From NCBI RefSeq assembly GCF_016802865.1, contig NZ_JAEVHM010000013.1, positions 1-64,000 of the forward strand: a stretch of 64,000 bases of DNA, in the 5' to 3' direction. How positions within the stretch are numbered: the stretch's first letter is position 1; the number at the start of each line of letters is the position of its first letter. Under the pieces are notes generated by a model. That model did not search any database and was not told the origin of the DNA. It was given only the letters and a program-made list of their open reading frames with translations. Position numbers and translations under genes: made by a program. Source of the stretch: Micromonospora parastrephiae. Lineage in GTDB: Bacteria > Actinomycetota > Actinomycetes > Mycobacteriales > Micromonosporaceae. This document shows positions 36,035-44,637 of this stretch, one piece after another.

Positions 36035-37402
36035 ATGGAGGAGCTCACCCGCCTGTTCCGCCTGGCCGCTGACCACGCCGCCGACTACCGGAGGTCGTTG
36101 CCCGACCGGCCGGTCGGGGCGCCACCCGATCAGGCCGCGTTGACCCGGGCGTTCTCCGGCCCGCTGCCCGCGACGCCCTGCCCGGCGGAGCAGGTGGTCA
36201 CGGACCTGCTCGCCGCGGCCGAGCCCGGCCTGGTCGCCAGCGCCGGCCCGCGGTACTTCGGGTTCGTGGTGGGTGGCGCGCTGCCGTCGGCCACCGCCGC
36301 CGACATGCTCGCCGTCGGCTGGGACCAGCTCGCGTTCAACGCCGTCACCTCGCCGGCCGCCATCGCGGCCGAGGCCGCCGCCGCAGCCTGGCTGAAGGAG
36401 CTGCTGGGGATTCCGACGGCGGCATCGGTCGGCTTCGTCACCGGTGGCCAGGCCGCCAACACCGCCGGGCTCGCCGCCGCACGGCACCAGGTGCTGGCCG
36501 ACGTGGGCTGGGACGTGGAACGACGCGGGTTGCTCGGGGCGCCGCCGGTCCGGGTGATCGCCGGGGACGAGCGACACGGCACCATCGACCGGGCGCTGCG
36601 CCTGCTCGGCCTGGGCGTGGACGCGGTGCAGCCGGTGCGAACCGGCCCGAACGGCGCCATCGACCTCGGGTCGCTGCGGGACGTCCTGAAAGCCGGTCCG
36701 GCCGGCCCGACCATCGTGTGTCTCCAGGCCGGCAACGTGAACACCGGCGCCTGCGACGAGTTGCGGGAGGCGTGCGAGCTGGCCCACCGGCACGGGGGCT
36801 GGGCGCACGTCGACGGCGCCTTCGGCCTGTGGGCCGCGGCGAGCCCGGCGACCCGCCACCTGGTGGACGGGCTGGAGTTGGCCGACTCGTGGGCCTGCGA
36901 CGGCCACAAGTGGCTCAACCTGCCGTACGACACCGCCTTCGCGTTCTGCGCGCGGCCCGACACGCACGCGGCGGCGATGTCCTACGCCGCCGCGTACCTG
37001 GTGGGATCCGGTGGCGTCCCGACGGGCGCGAATCTCACCGCCGAGTCCTCGCGCCGCGCCCGCGGGTTCGCGGTCTGGGCCGGCCTACGCGAGTTGGGGC
37101 GCGACGGGCTGGCGGCCCTGGTGGACCGTTGCTGCGCGTTGGCCCGCCGGTTCGCCGAGGGTCTGACCGCGGCCGGGTTCGAGGTGGCGAACGAGGTGGT
37201 GCTCAACCAGGTGCTGGTCGGCTTCGGTGACGACGCGCGCACCGACCGGGTGGTGGACGCGGTGCAGGCGGACGGCACCTGCTGGGCAGGCGGTACGACG
37301 TGGCGGGGTCGACGGTTCATGCGGATCTCGGTGTCGAACGCCACCACCACCGAGGCGGACGTCGACCGGTCGATCGCGGCGATCACCCGTCTCGCCGTCT
37401 GA
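36035..37402 (+). CDS. PLP-dependent group II (aromatic amino acid/glutamate-type) decarboxylase-like protein
   Basis: This is a 455-residue cytoplasmic enzyme. It has the pyridoxal-binding Lys in DGHKWLNLPYD, the aspartate in AHVDGAFGLWAAAS, and a substrate-side segment GFVTGGQAANTAGLAAARHQVL. The ATG at 36035 lacks a strong ribosome site; upstream in-frame sequence is not protein-like. It stands alone on the plus strand. The substrate cannot be told from sequence. Confidence 0.87.
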   Translation: MEELTRLFRLAADHAADYRRSLPDRPVGAPPDQAALTRAFSGPLPATPCPAEQVVTDLLAAAEPGLVASAGPRYFGFVVGGALPSATAADMLAVGWDQLAFNAVTSPAAIAAEAAAAAWLKELLGIPTAASVGFVTGGQAANTAGLAAARHQVLADVGWDVERRGLLGAPPVRVIAGDERHGTIDRALRLLGLGVDAVQPVRTGPNGAIDLGSLRDVLKAGPAGPTIVCLQAGNVNTGACDELREACELAHRHGGWAHVDGAFGLWAAASPATRHLVDGLELADSWACDGHKWLNLPYDTAFAFCARPDTHAAAMSYAAAYLVGSGGVPTGANLTAESSRRARGFAVWAGLRELGRDGLAALVDRCCALARRFAEGLTAAGFEVANEVVLNQVLVGFGDDARTDRVVDAVQADGTCWAGGTTWRGRRFMRISVSNATTTEADVDRSIAAITRLAV

Positions 37403-37502
37403 CGTCGACCTGGAACGCCACACCGGCTGCCGTTCGACCGGTGCGACGACAACTGCGCGCAACCGCTTGCCGGCCCGTCGAGCGCCCCTCGACCATGAGC
37501 CC

Positions 37503-39083
37503 ATGCGGCCAGGACGTCGTGTCATTCTCGGGGTCGACGTGGGCGCCACGGCCGTGCGGGCGGCCGCGTTCGCGCTGGGCGGGGGCGCGCGGCACGTCGC
37601 GACCCGGGAGTACCCGCTGCTCCAGCCGGAGCCCCGCTGGCGGGTACAGGATCCGGACCTGCTCGTGGCGGCCACCCTGGAGGTGACGTCCGCGTGTGTC
37701 GCCGACACCGCCGGCGCCGAGGTGGTCGCCCTCGCGCTGAGTTCCGCCACGTACGGCCTGATCGGGCTGGACGCGGCGATGACGCCGGTGACACCGCTGC
37801 TGACCCGGGCCGACGCGCGGTCGTCGGAGGCGGCTCGCGACCTGCGGGCCGGCGGGCAGGGCCGGGACCTGCACCGGCTGACCGGCACGCCGGTGCACCC
37901 GGCCAGTCCGCTGTGCAAGCTCGTATGGTTCGCCCGCCACGAGCCGTACCTCTGCACGAGGGCGCGGTGGTGGATCGGCCTCAAGGACTACCTGCTCTAC
38001 CGGCTCACCGGGAGGCTGGTCACCGAGCTGTCCTCGGCGTCCGGCACCGGAATGCTCGACGTGCGGCGTCGAATGTGGAGCCGCGACGCGCTCGACCTCG
38101 CCGGCGTGTGCGAGAGCCAGTTGCCTCCCGTCCTGCCGACGACGGCGTTGTTGCGGCTGTCGGCCACCGCCGCTCGTGCGGTCGGCCTGCCCTCCGGCAC
38201 GCCGGTCGTCGTGGGTGCGGGCGACGGCCCGTCGGGCATCCTGGGCGCGGCGGCGATCGACAGCACCGTCGGTGGGCTGTCACTCGGAGCCACGGCGGTC
38301 CTGCGCACGGTTGTCACCTCGCCGCTCGTCGACCCGACCGAGACATTCCTCTGCGACGCCCTGACCGAGGACGCGTGGGTTGTCGGGACGACGGTCAGCA
38401 ACGGCGGCAACGTGGTGCGGTGGGCGGGGCGCGTCCTCACACCCGACCTGCATCCGGCGTCCGGTGACGACCGTGCCGTACCCGGGCTCCTGGGTCTCGC
38501 CGAGCGGGTCCCGGCGGGTAGCGACGGCCTCGTGATGCTGCCGTACCTGATGGCCGACGGGACGTCGACAGGCGACTCCGGCCCGCCCGGTGCGTATCTG
38601 GGGCTGCGCGCCGAGCACTCCCGAGGTCACCTGGTCCGGGCCGCCGTCGAGGGGGTATGCCTGCACCTCGGCGTCCTCCTCGATCACCTGGCGGAGCTGA
38701 CGCCAATCAGCGGCGTACGGCTCACCGGCCAGGCCTTCCGCTCCGCGCTGTGGCGTCGGGTGATGACGGCGGTCCTCGATCGTCCGACCCACACGGCCGT
38801 TCGCGCCGAGGACCCGGCCCTCGGCGCGGCGGCGCTCGGCCTCTTCGCGATCGGCCTCGCTCCCGATCTCAAGGAGGCCGTCACCCAACTCGACGCCGAG
38901 AATGCCCGCACCGAACCGGTCGCGGCCGACCCCGCCCTCGCCGCCGCCTACCGCGGCCTGCGCGCCACGCTGCCCGCGCTCGTCAGCGCGGCGGGTCGGA
39001 TGGGCGAGATCCTCGACGAGGCGACGAGTGGCCTCAGTGCTCAGGGTCCTCTTTCACCTGTGCCACGAGCTGGGTCGGGTTGA
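37503..39083 (+). CDS. FGGY-family carbohydrate kinase, gluconate-kinase-like
   Basis: This 526-residue cytoplasmic kinase has the N-terminal ATPase fold VILGVDVGATAVRAAAF and the FGGY elements WIGLKDYLLYRLTG, VVVGAGDGPSGILGAAA and VRLTGQAFRSALW. It most resembles gluconate- or xylulose-type kinases. ATG 37503 is chosen because the family N-terminus starts there. The 3' end overlaps the convergent permease gene by 50 bases and the last 30 residues look non-family, so the true stop may have been lost. It may phosphorylate a sugar or sugar acid brought in by the PotABCD-type importer. Confidence 0.85.
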   Translation: MRPGRRVILGVDVGATAVRAAAFALGGGARHVATREYPLLQPEPRWRVQDPDLLVAATLEVTSACVADTAGAEVVALALSSATYGLIGLDAAMTPVTPLLTRADARSSEAARDLRAGGQGRDLHRLTGTPVHPASPLCKLVWFARHEPYLCTRARWWIGLKDYLLYRLTGRLVTELSSASGTGMLDVRRRMWSRDALDLAGVCESQLPPVLPTTALLRLSATAARAVGLPSGTPVVVGAGDGPSGILGAAAIDSTVGGLSLGATAVLRTVVTSPLVDPTETFLCDALTEDAWVVGTTVSNGGNVVRWAGRVLTPDLHPASGDDRAVPGLLGLAERVPAGSDGLVMLPYLMADGTSTGDSGPPGAYLGLRAEHSRGHLVRAAVEGVCLHLGVLLDHLAELTPISGVRLTGQAFRSALWRRVMTAVLDRPTHTAVRAEDPALGAAALGLFAIGLAPDLKEAVTQLDAENARTEPVAADPALAAAYRGLRATLPALVSAAGRMGEILDEATSGLSAQGPLSPVPRAGSG

Positions 39084-39921
39084 CGTACCGCAGCGCGACG
39101 ACGAGCAGGACGAGCATCATCGAGGTGTAGATGACCGCCATCGCGTCGACCGACTGCTGCGCCCGGATCCCGGACGCGGACATCGAGTAGTAGAGCGCCA
39201 CGACGAGGGTCTGCGAGTCGGGTCCCGCCGTCAGGAACGTCAGCTCGAACATGCCCACGGTCCGCACGAGAACGAGGATCGCCGAGGCGAGGATGCCCGG
39301 CACCAGCAACGGCGTGAGTACCCGGAGGAACACCGTCCGCAGTCCCGCGCCGCACATGCGAGCGGCGCTCTCGATCCGCGGATCGATCTGCTCGATGAAC
39401 GGCGTCATGGTCAGAATGACGAAGGGCACCGAGGGGACGAGGTTGGCGAGGACGACCCCGGACATGTTCCCGGCCAGGCCGAACTTGTACAGGACGGTCG
39501 CGAGGGGGATGCCGTACGTGATCGGCGGCATCAGGATCGGCAGCAGAAACACGAGGAAGATCAACCGTTTGCCGGGGAACGACCGTCGCGCGAGGACGTA
39601 GGCGGCTGGCACGCCGATCAGCAACGAGAGACCCACGACGAGTACGGAGACCTCGAGCGTCACGACGATGACCTGGAGAAGCGCGAACTCCTCCCAGGCC
39701 CGGCCGTACCAACTGGTGGTGTAGCCGTCGGGGAGCCAGGTGTCGAACCAGCGCCGGCCGAACGAGCTGACCAGCACGGATGCCACGACACCCAGCAGGT
39801 TGAGGAAGAAGAAGATGACGACGCCCCACACGATCCACGCGGCCGGTCGGGCTACGACGCGCCGCCGTCGGTCGGTGGGGACCGGGGGCCGTGCCGGTGG
39901 CGCCTGGGTGATCGTTGCCAT
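39034..39921 (-). CDS. PotC-type ABC permease
   Basis: This 295-residue inner-membrane protein of the spermidine/iron-type permease family has about six membrane segments and an EAA loop around IDPRIESAARMCGAGLRTVFLRVLTP. ATG 39921 overlaps the previous stop at the single shared base. It is the last gene of the operon starting at 43146. Confidence 0.92.
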   Translation of the reverse strand: MATITQAPPARPPVPTDRRRRVVARPAAWIVWGVVIFFFLNLLGVVASVLVSSFGRRWFDTWLPDGYTTSWYGRAWEEFALLQVIVVTLEVSVLVVGLSLLIGVPAAYVLARRSFPGKRLIFLVFLLPILMPPITYGIPLATVLYKFGLAGNMSGVVLANLVPSVPFVILTMTPFIEQIDPRIESAARMCGAGLRTVFLRVLTPLLVPGILASAILVLVRTVGMFELTFLTAGPDSQTLVVALYYSMSASGIRAQQSVDAMAVIYTSMMLVLLVVALRYVNPTQLVAQVKEDPEH

Positions 39922-40808
39922 CAGCCCTTGCCTCCCGTGGAGCCCGTGTAGAAACGACTGCGCGCACCCAGGACCAGCGCGATGATGACCAGCTCGACGA
40001 AGCCCATGATCATGGCGATCGCCGACGCGTACGGGTAGTCGTACTGCTCGTACGCGGCCTGGTACGCGGCGAGGGAGATGACCCGTGTCTCACCGGCCGG
40101 ATTGCCGACCAGGACGGCCGACGGGAACACGCTGAACGCCAGCACGAACGTCAGGCAGAAGGTCGTCGCCAGGCCGGGCATCAGCAGCGGAAGGGTTATC
40201 CGCGTGAAGCGGCGACGCCAGTCCGCCCCCAGCGTCGCCGCCGCCCGCTCCAGGGTGGGGTCGATGCCGGAGAGGTACGAGAGCACCAGCAGGAACGCGA
40301 ACGGAAAACCGGTGATCACCAGCGAGAAGAACACACCCCAGTAGTTGTGGGTCAACCGCACCGGCTCGTCGACGAGGTTCGTGGAGAGCAGGATCCGGTT
40401 GAACCAACCCGTCGGGCCGAGGAAGTTCAGCAGGCCCTGGGCGGTGAGCACCGTACCGAGCGTGATCGGCACGACCAGCAGCGTGGTGACCAACCGTTTG
40501 CCCCGGAACCGCCCACGCATCCGGTACGCGATCGGCACGGCGGCGAGGACGTTCAGGAGCGCAGCGGGCAAGGCGATCCGCAACGTGATCCAGATGGTGT
40601 CCCGCTCGTAGGCGTCGGAGAAGAACCGGGCGTAGTCGCTGAACGGCCCGCCGTCGGTCGGCTGGAACGAGAGGGTCAGCCCGTAGAAGAACGGGTAGAG
40701 GAACAGCGCGACGACGAAGATCAGGGCCGGGGCCAGCAACCAGAGCTGACGGTCGACGCCGCGCTCGGCGAGGCGGTGCCGCCAGTGCGTCAGCGGCCTG
40801 CCGCTCAC
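39921..40808 (-). CDS. PotB-type ABC permease
   Basis: This 295-residue permease pairs with the following PotC-type protein. It has an N-terminal membrane segment (LWLLAPALIFVVALFLYPFF) and an EAA loop (IDPTLERAAATLGADWRRRFTRITLP). Its start overlaps the ATPase stop by ATGA, indicating coupled translation. Confidence 0.92.
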   Translation of the reverse strand: MSGRPLTHWRHRLAERGVDRQLWLLAPALIFVVALFLYPFFYGLTLSFQPTDGGPFSDYARFFSDAYERDTIWITLRIALPAALLNVLAAVPIAYRMRGRFRGKRLVTTLLVVPITLGTVLTAQGLLNFLGPTGWFNRILLSTNLVDEPVRLTHNYWGVFFSLVITGFPFAFLLVLSYLSGIDPTLERAAATLGADWRRRFTRITLPLLMPGLATTFCLTFVLAFSVFPSAVLVGNPAGETRVISLAAYQAAYEQYDYPYASAIAMIMGFVELVIIALVLGARSRFYTGSTGGKG

Positions 40809-41929
40809 CGCGGCGCCCCTGCGCTGTCCGTGAGACGGTCCGACCGATCCTCGGTCGTCCGCTCCGCGTCCGCGGGATAGACGAGGAGCCGCCCCGGATC
40901 GATGGCCAGCTTCACCTGGTCGCCTGGCGCGATCCGCTGCTCGGTACGCAGGTGCAGCAACTGCCCCGCGTCGGTGCGGGCCTCGGCCGCCAGCTCGCGG
41001 CCCTGGTACTCCACCACCTCGATCGTCGCCGACATCGCGTTACGGGTTTCGCCGGGCCCGTCCACGCGGACGTCCTCCGGGCGTACCGCGACGACCACCT
41101 CCGCCCGATCCTGGAGGTCGCCCATGGCCTCGCCGAGCAGGCGATGGCCGGACGACTCCACCGTGGCCCGCGAGCCGTCCAACTGCTCCACCCGCCCCCG
41201 CCACAGGTTGCGGTAGCCCATGAAGTCGGCGACGTGCCAGTTCGCCGGCCGGGTGTGCATCTCACGCGGCGACCCGATCTGCTGCACCCGCCCCTTTCGC
41301 AGCACCACCAGCCGGTCGGCCAGCGACAGCGCCTCCTCCTGGTCGTGGGTCACGTAGACGGTGGTGAGCCCCAGCGACTGGTGCAACCGACGGATCTCGG
41401 TACGCATCTCCAGGCGCAGTTTCGCGTCGAGGTTGCTCAGCGGCTCGTCCATCAGCACGAGGGACGGTTCGAAGACCACGGCGCGGGCGATGGCGACGCG
41501 TTGCTGCTGACCGCCGGAGAGCTGGCCGGGCAGCTTGTCGACGTGGTCCTCGAGCCGCACCAGCCGCACCGCCTCCTCCGTACGCCGCCGGGTCTCCTCC
41601 TTCGGCAGTCGCCGCATGCGCAGGCCGAAGGCGATGTTCGCCCGGACCGTCAGGTGCGGGAAGAGGGCGTAGCTCTGGAACACCATGCCGAAGCCACGCC
41701 GCTCCGGTGGCAGCGTGTCGATCCGGCGCTCGTCCTGCCAGATGCTCCCCGCCGTCAACGGCAGGAGCCCGGCCAGGCAGTTCAGGGCGGTCGACTTGCC
41801 GCAGCCGGACGGGCCGAGCAGAGCGATGAACTCCCCCGCCTCGATCGTCAGGTCCAGGTCGGTCAGCGCGTCCTGGCCGCCGAACCGGCGGGACACCCCG
41901 TGCAACCGCAGCTGGGAGAAGGCGCTCAT
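40805..41929 (-). CDS. PotA/FbpC-type ABC transporter ATPase
   Basis: This is a 374-residue ATPase. ATG 41929 overlaps the binding-protein stop by ATGA; a longer frame upstream is antisense-like. Walker A is GPSGCGKST, the signature is LSGGQQQRVAIARA and Walker B is LVLMDEPLSNLD. A C-terminal TOBE-like regulatory domain follows (VAVRPEDVRVDG). It energises the two Pot-type permeases. Confidence 0.93.
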   Translation of the reverse strand: MSAFSQLRLHGVSRRFGGQDALTDLDLTIEAGEFIALLGPSGCGKSTALNCLAGLLPLTAGSIWQDERRIDTLPPERRGFGMVFQSYALFPHLTVRANIAFGLRMRRLPKEETRRRTEEAVRLVRLEDHVDKLPGQLSGGQQQRVAIARAVVFEPSLVLMDEPLSNLDAKLRLEMRTEIRRLHQSLGLTTVYVTHDQEEALSLADRLVVLRKGRVQQIGSPREMHTRPANWHVADFMGYRNLWRGRVEQLDGSRATVESSGHRLLGEAMGDLQDRAEVVVAVRPEDVRVDGPGETRNAMSATIEVVEYQGRELAAEARTDAGQLLHLRTEQRIAPGDQVKLAIDPGRLLVYPADAERTTEDRSDRLTDSAGAPR

Positions 41930-43146
41930 CCCTGCTTGACCTTTCCGCCGCCGATCTCGCGGTCCCACCGGTTGAACGCCGCCACGAGGCTCTTGGCGTC
42001 CAGCGGGACCTCGGTCGGGTTCCCGGCGATCAACGCGTCGTACTCGGGGCGGCCGAACTCCCGGATCGCGTCCCGGCTCTTCTGCGGCGCCGAGGAGAGC
42101 TGCACGTCCCGCACCGCCGGCCCCGGGTAGAAGTAACCCTCGTCGTACGCCTTGGCCTGTTGTTCGGGAGTGAGCATGAACGCCAGCAGGGCCAGCACCG
42201 CGGCCTGGGTGTCGGTCGACACGCCCTTGGGCAGGACCGCGTAGTGCGCGTCGGTGACCCAGTGGAAGCCGTCGATCGTGGCGATCCTGGCGTCCTTGGG
42301 AACCGTGCCCAGCACGCGGGGGTTGATGTCCCAGCCGGTGGTGCTGACGATCAGGTGGGCGGTGCCGTTGGCGAGGTTCTTCATCGTCTCGGTGGTGCCC
42401 GACGGGTAGTAGTCGACGTACTGACCCAGCTCCTTGAGGAAGGCCCACGTCTTGTCCCATCCCGCCGTGGGGTCCTTGGGGTTCGTGTCGCCCAGGATGT
42501 ACGGCAGGCCCATCAGGAACGTCCGTCCGGGGCCCGAGTTGGCCGGCCGGGCGTACTGGAACTTCCTGGGGTTGGCCCTGGCCCAGGCGAGCAGGGCTTG
42601 CGCGCTTGTCGGTGGCGTGGACAGGCGGGACGGCAGATATTCGAGCAGTGGGCCGGACGGGTAGTAGGTGACGGTGACGCCCGCGTTGCCGGCGAGCCGC
42701 TGCATGGCGGCGGCCGGTTCCAGGTAGTTCCGCATGCCGCCGAGGCGGTCCTGGAACGTCGGCAACACGTCGATCCAGAGCCCCTGCTCGATGCCGGCGG
42801 CGAGACCGTCGACGCCGGTCAGCACGAGACCGATGTCCACCCGGTTGGCGCCCTGCTGGGCTTTGATCTTGCCAGCCAGTTCGGGCGCCGGCGCCTTCGA
42901 GTACGTCACCCGGGAGATCACGTCGGAGTTCCTCGAGACGAACTCGTCGATCATCCCCTGCGTCAGTTGCAGGTTGCCGGCGACGTCGAGAACGTTGAGC
43001 GTCACGGCCCGGCCGGGCCGCTGTGGCACCTCACCCGTGGTGTCGCCCGAGGACGTGCCGGGTGCCTCCGGCGCCCCACATCCGACCGCGCCCACGAAGA
43101 GCGACGATGCCGTGACCATGAGGGCGCCGCGCCGCGTCATACCCAT
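41926..43146 (-). CDS. Pot/Fe-type ABC transporter binding lipoprotein
   Basis: This is a 406-residue binding protein. The leader has a twin-arginine-like start (TRRGALMV) and a lipobox VGC. It resembles polyamine/iron/phosphonate-type binding proteins (PRVLGTVPKDARIATIDGFHWVTDAHYAVLPKG). It is first in a four-gene importer operon and divergent from lacI-2 and the GH67 gene, which is unusual for a polyamine system and suggests an oligosaccharide or sugar-acid ligand. Confidence 0.88.
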   Translation of the reverse strand: MGMTRRGALMVTASSLFVGAVGCGAPEAPGTSSGDTTGEVPQRPGRAVTLNVLDVAGNLQLTQGMIDEFVSRNSDVISRVTYSKAPAPELAGKIKAQQGANRVDIGLVLTGVDGLAAGIEQGLWIDVLPTFQDRLGGMRNYLEPAAAMQRLAGNAGVTVTYYPSGPLLEYLPSRLSTPPTSAQALLAWARANPRKFQYARPANSGPGRTFLMGLPYILGDTNPKDPTAGWDKTWAFLKELGQYVDYYPSGTTETMKNLANGTAHLIVSTTGWDINPRVLGTVPKDARIATIDGFHWVTDAHYAVLPKGVSTDTQAAVLALLAFMLTPEQQAKAYDEGYFYPGPAVRDVQLSSAPQKSRDAIREFGRPEYDALIAGNPTEVPLDAKSLVAAFNRWDREIGGGKVKQG

Positions 43147-43272
43147 CAGTCGTTCCCTTCATCGACTACCCGGGCCGGCCAGGTAGGTCCACGCTCCGCG
43201 CAGGTGGGGTCGCCATCCAGGCCGCCCTACATGTGCCATCCGTGACGATTGAGACAGCCGGCACGGCACGAC

Positions 43273-43286
43273 GGCAACGGGTTGCC
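43273..43286. promoter_or_regulatory. LacI-2 operator, copy 1
   Basis: GGCAAC-gg-GTTGCC is a perfect 6-base inverted repeat in the divergent region between the importer operon and lacI-2. It matches the site at 44521. Further GTTGCC half-sites follow downstream near 43326 and 43336. Confidence 0.7.
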
Positions 43287-43392
43287 ATGTATTGCCTCGC
43301 GCAAATGCCTTGATCGAAGATGATTGTTGCCTGGGCGTTGCCGAGCACCCACCGGCGTCATAGCATGATCACGGCGCGTAGCCGGGGGGAGC

Positions 43393-44481
43393 ATGACGAT
43401 GCCCGACCACACCAGCCCGCCGGACAAGAGGGCCACGATCTACGACGTCGCGGCCGAAGCCAACGTCTCACCGTCCACGGTGTCCCGCGCCTTCTCCAAA
43501 CCCAGCCGGGTCAACTCCGAGACCGCCGAACGGATCCGGCAGGTCGCCGAGCGGCTGGGCTACCGGACCAACCCGCTGGCCCGCGCACTCACCACGTCCC
43601 GCACGCACATGATCGCGCTCGTCATCGCCGACATCACCAACCCGGTGTACGCCGAGATCGTCCGCGGGGCGCAGGAGGCGGCGATGAGCGGCGAATACAC
43701 CACGGTGCTGATCGACGCCCAGGAGTCCGACCGCCTGGAGCGGGCCGCGATCGAACGGGCGATGTCGACCGTCGACGGGATCGTGCTGGCCAGCAGCCGG
43801 ATGTCCGACTCGGCCATCCGGATGTTCGCCAAGCAACGGCCGGTGGTGGTCCTCAACCGCGCGATCAGCGACGTGCCCTGCGTCGTCACGGACAATCCGC
43901 GCGGGGTGCGCCGGGTCGCCGAGCACCTCGGTGAGCTGGGACACGACCACATCACCTACGTGTCGGGGCCGCAGGCGTCCTGGCCGAACGGGACCCGCTG
44001 GCGGGCGCTGCTCGAGGCGGGCATGGAGCTCGAGATCAAGGTGCGCCAGATCGGTCCGTTCAGCCCGACGATCGAGGGTGGCGAGCGGGCGGCCGTCGAG
44101 TTGTTCGCACGCCCGGCGACGGCCGTCCTCGCCTTCAACGACCAGATGGCGATCGGCCTCATCCGCGGTCTCAACCGGATGGGCGTCGACGTGCCCGGCG
44201 ACGTCAGCATCGTGGGCTTCGACAACATCCCCGCCGCCGACATCGTCACGCCCGGACTGACCACGGTCGCGGCGCCGCTCTACGCCGAGGGTTCGGCCGC
44301 CACCCGGCACCTGCTCACGATGATCCGGGGAGCCCACGGGCACACCGGCCGACCGATGGTCCTGCCGGTACGCCTCGTGATCCGCCGCTCGACGGCCACC
44401 CGCAACCCGAGCCCAGGTCGGGCTCGATCGCCCTGGGTACGCCAGCGGCCCAGGCCCAATCCGGCGGCGCGCCTGTCGTGA
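43393..44481 (+). CDS. LacI-family transcriptional regulator (LacI-2)
   Basis: This is a 362-residue regulator. The helix-turn-helix at about residues 14-35 reads ATIYDVAAEANVSPSTVSRAF, followed by the hinge (RTNPLARALTT) and a sugar-binding domain (VLAFNDQMAIGLIRGL, DVSIVGFDNIPAADI). ATG 43393 has a GGGGGGAG site. The last 25 residues are Arg/Pro-rich and outside the family, perhaps read-through. Matching operators in front of the importer operon and the GH67 gene indicate local control by a xylan-derived inducer. Confidence 0.92.
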   Translation: MTMPDHTSPPDKRATIYDVAAEANVSPSTVSRAFSKPSRVNSETAERIRQVAERLGYRTNPLARALTTSRTHMIALVIADITNPVYAEIVRGAQEAAMSGEYTTVLIDAQESDRLERAAIERAMSTVDGIVLASSRMSDSAIRMFAKQRPVVVLNRAISDVPCVVTDNPRGVRRVAEHLGELGHDHITYVSGPQASWPNGTRWRALLEAGMELEIKVRQIGPFSPTIEGGERAAVELFARPATAVLAFNDQMAIGLIRGLNRMGVDVPGDVSIVGFDNIPAADIVTPGLTTVAAPLYAEGSAATRHLLTMIRGAHGHTGRPMVLPVRLVIRRSTATRNPSPGRARSPWVRQRPRPNPAARLS

Positions 44482-44520
44482 CGCCCTGACGTCCCCCACG
44501 CACACGGCGCGACAAGAAAC

Positions 44521-44534
44521 GACAACTCGTTGCC
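44521..44534. promoter_or_regulatory. LacI-2 operator, copy 2
   Basis: GACAAC-tc-GTTGCC lies 104 bases before the GH67 start codon. It matches the site at 43273 in 11 of 14 positions, including all but one arm base. Confidence 0.65.
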
Positions 44535-44637
44535 ACCACGGCGAGTCCCGGGCCAGCATCGGCCGAGCCATTCACTGTCGTCGCAGCAGGCGAGACGGGC
44601 CGGTGCCGCGCCGCGGCGGACGAGGGAGGAGAAGGCG

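Noticed and set aside
40805..42460. 551-residue version of the PotA-type ATPase
   Set aside because: The first 177 residues are out-of-frame binding-protein sequence. The ATPase fold begins at ATG 41929, which overlaps the previous stop.
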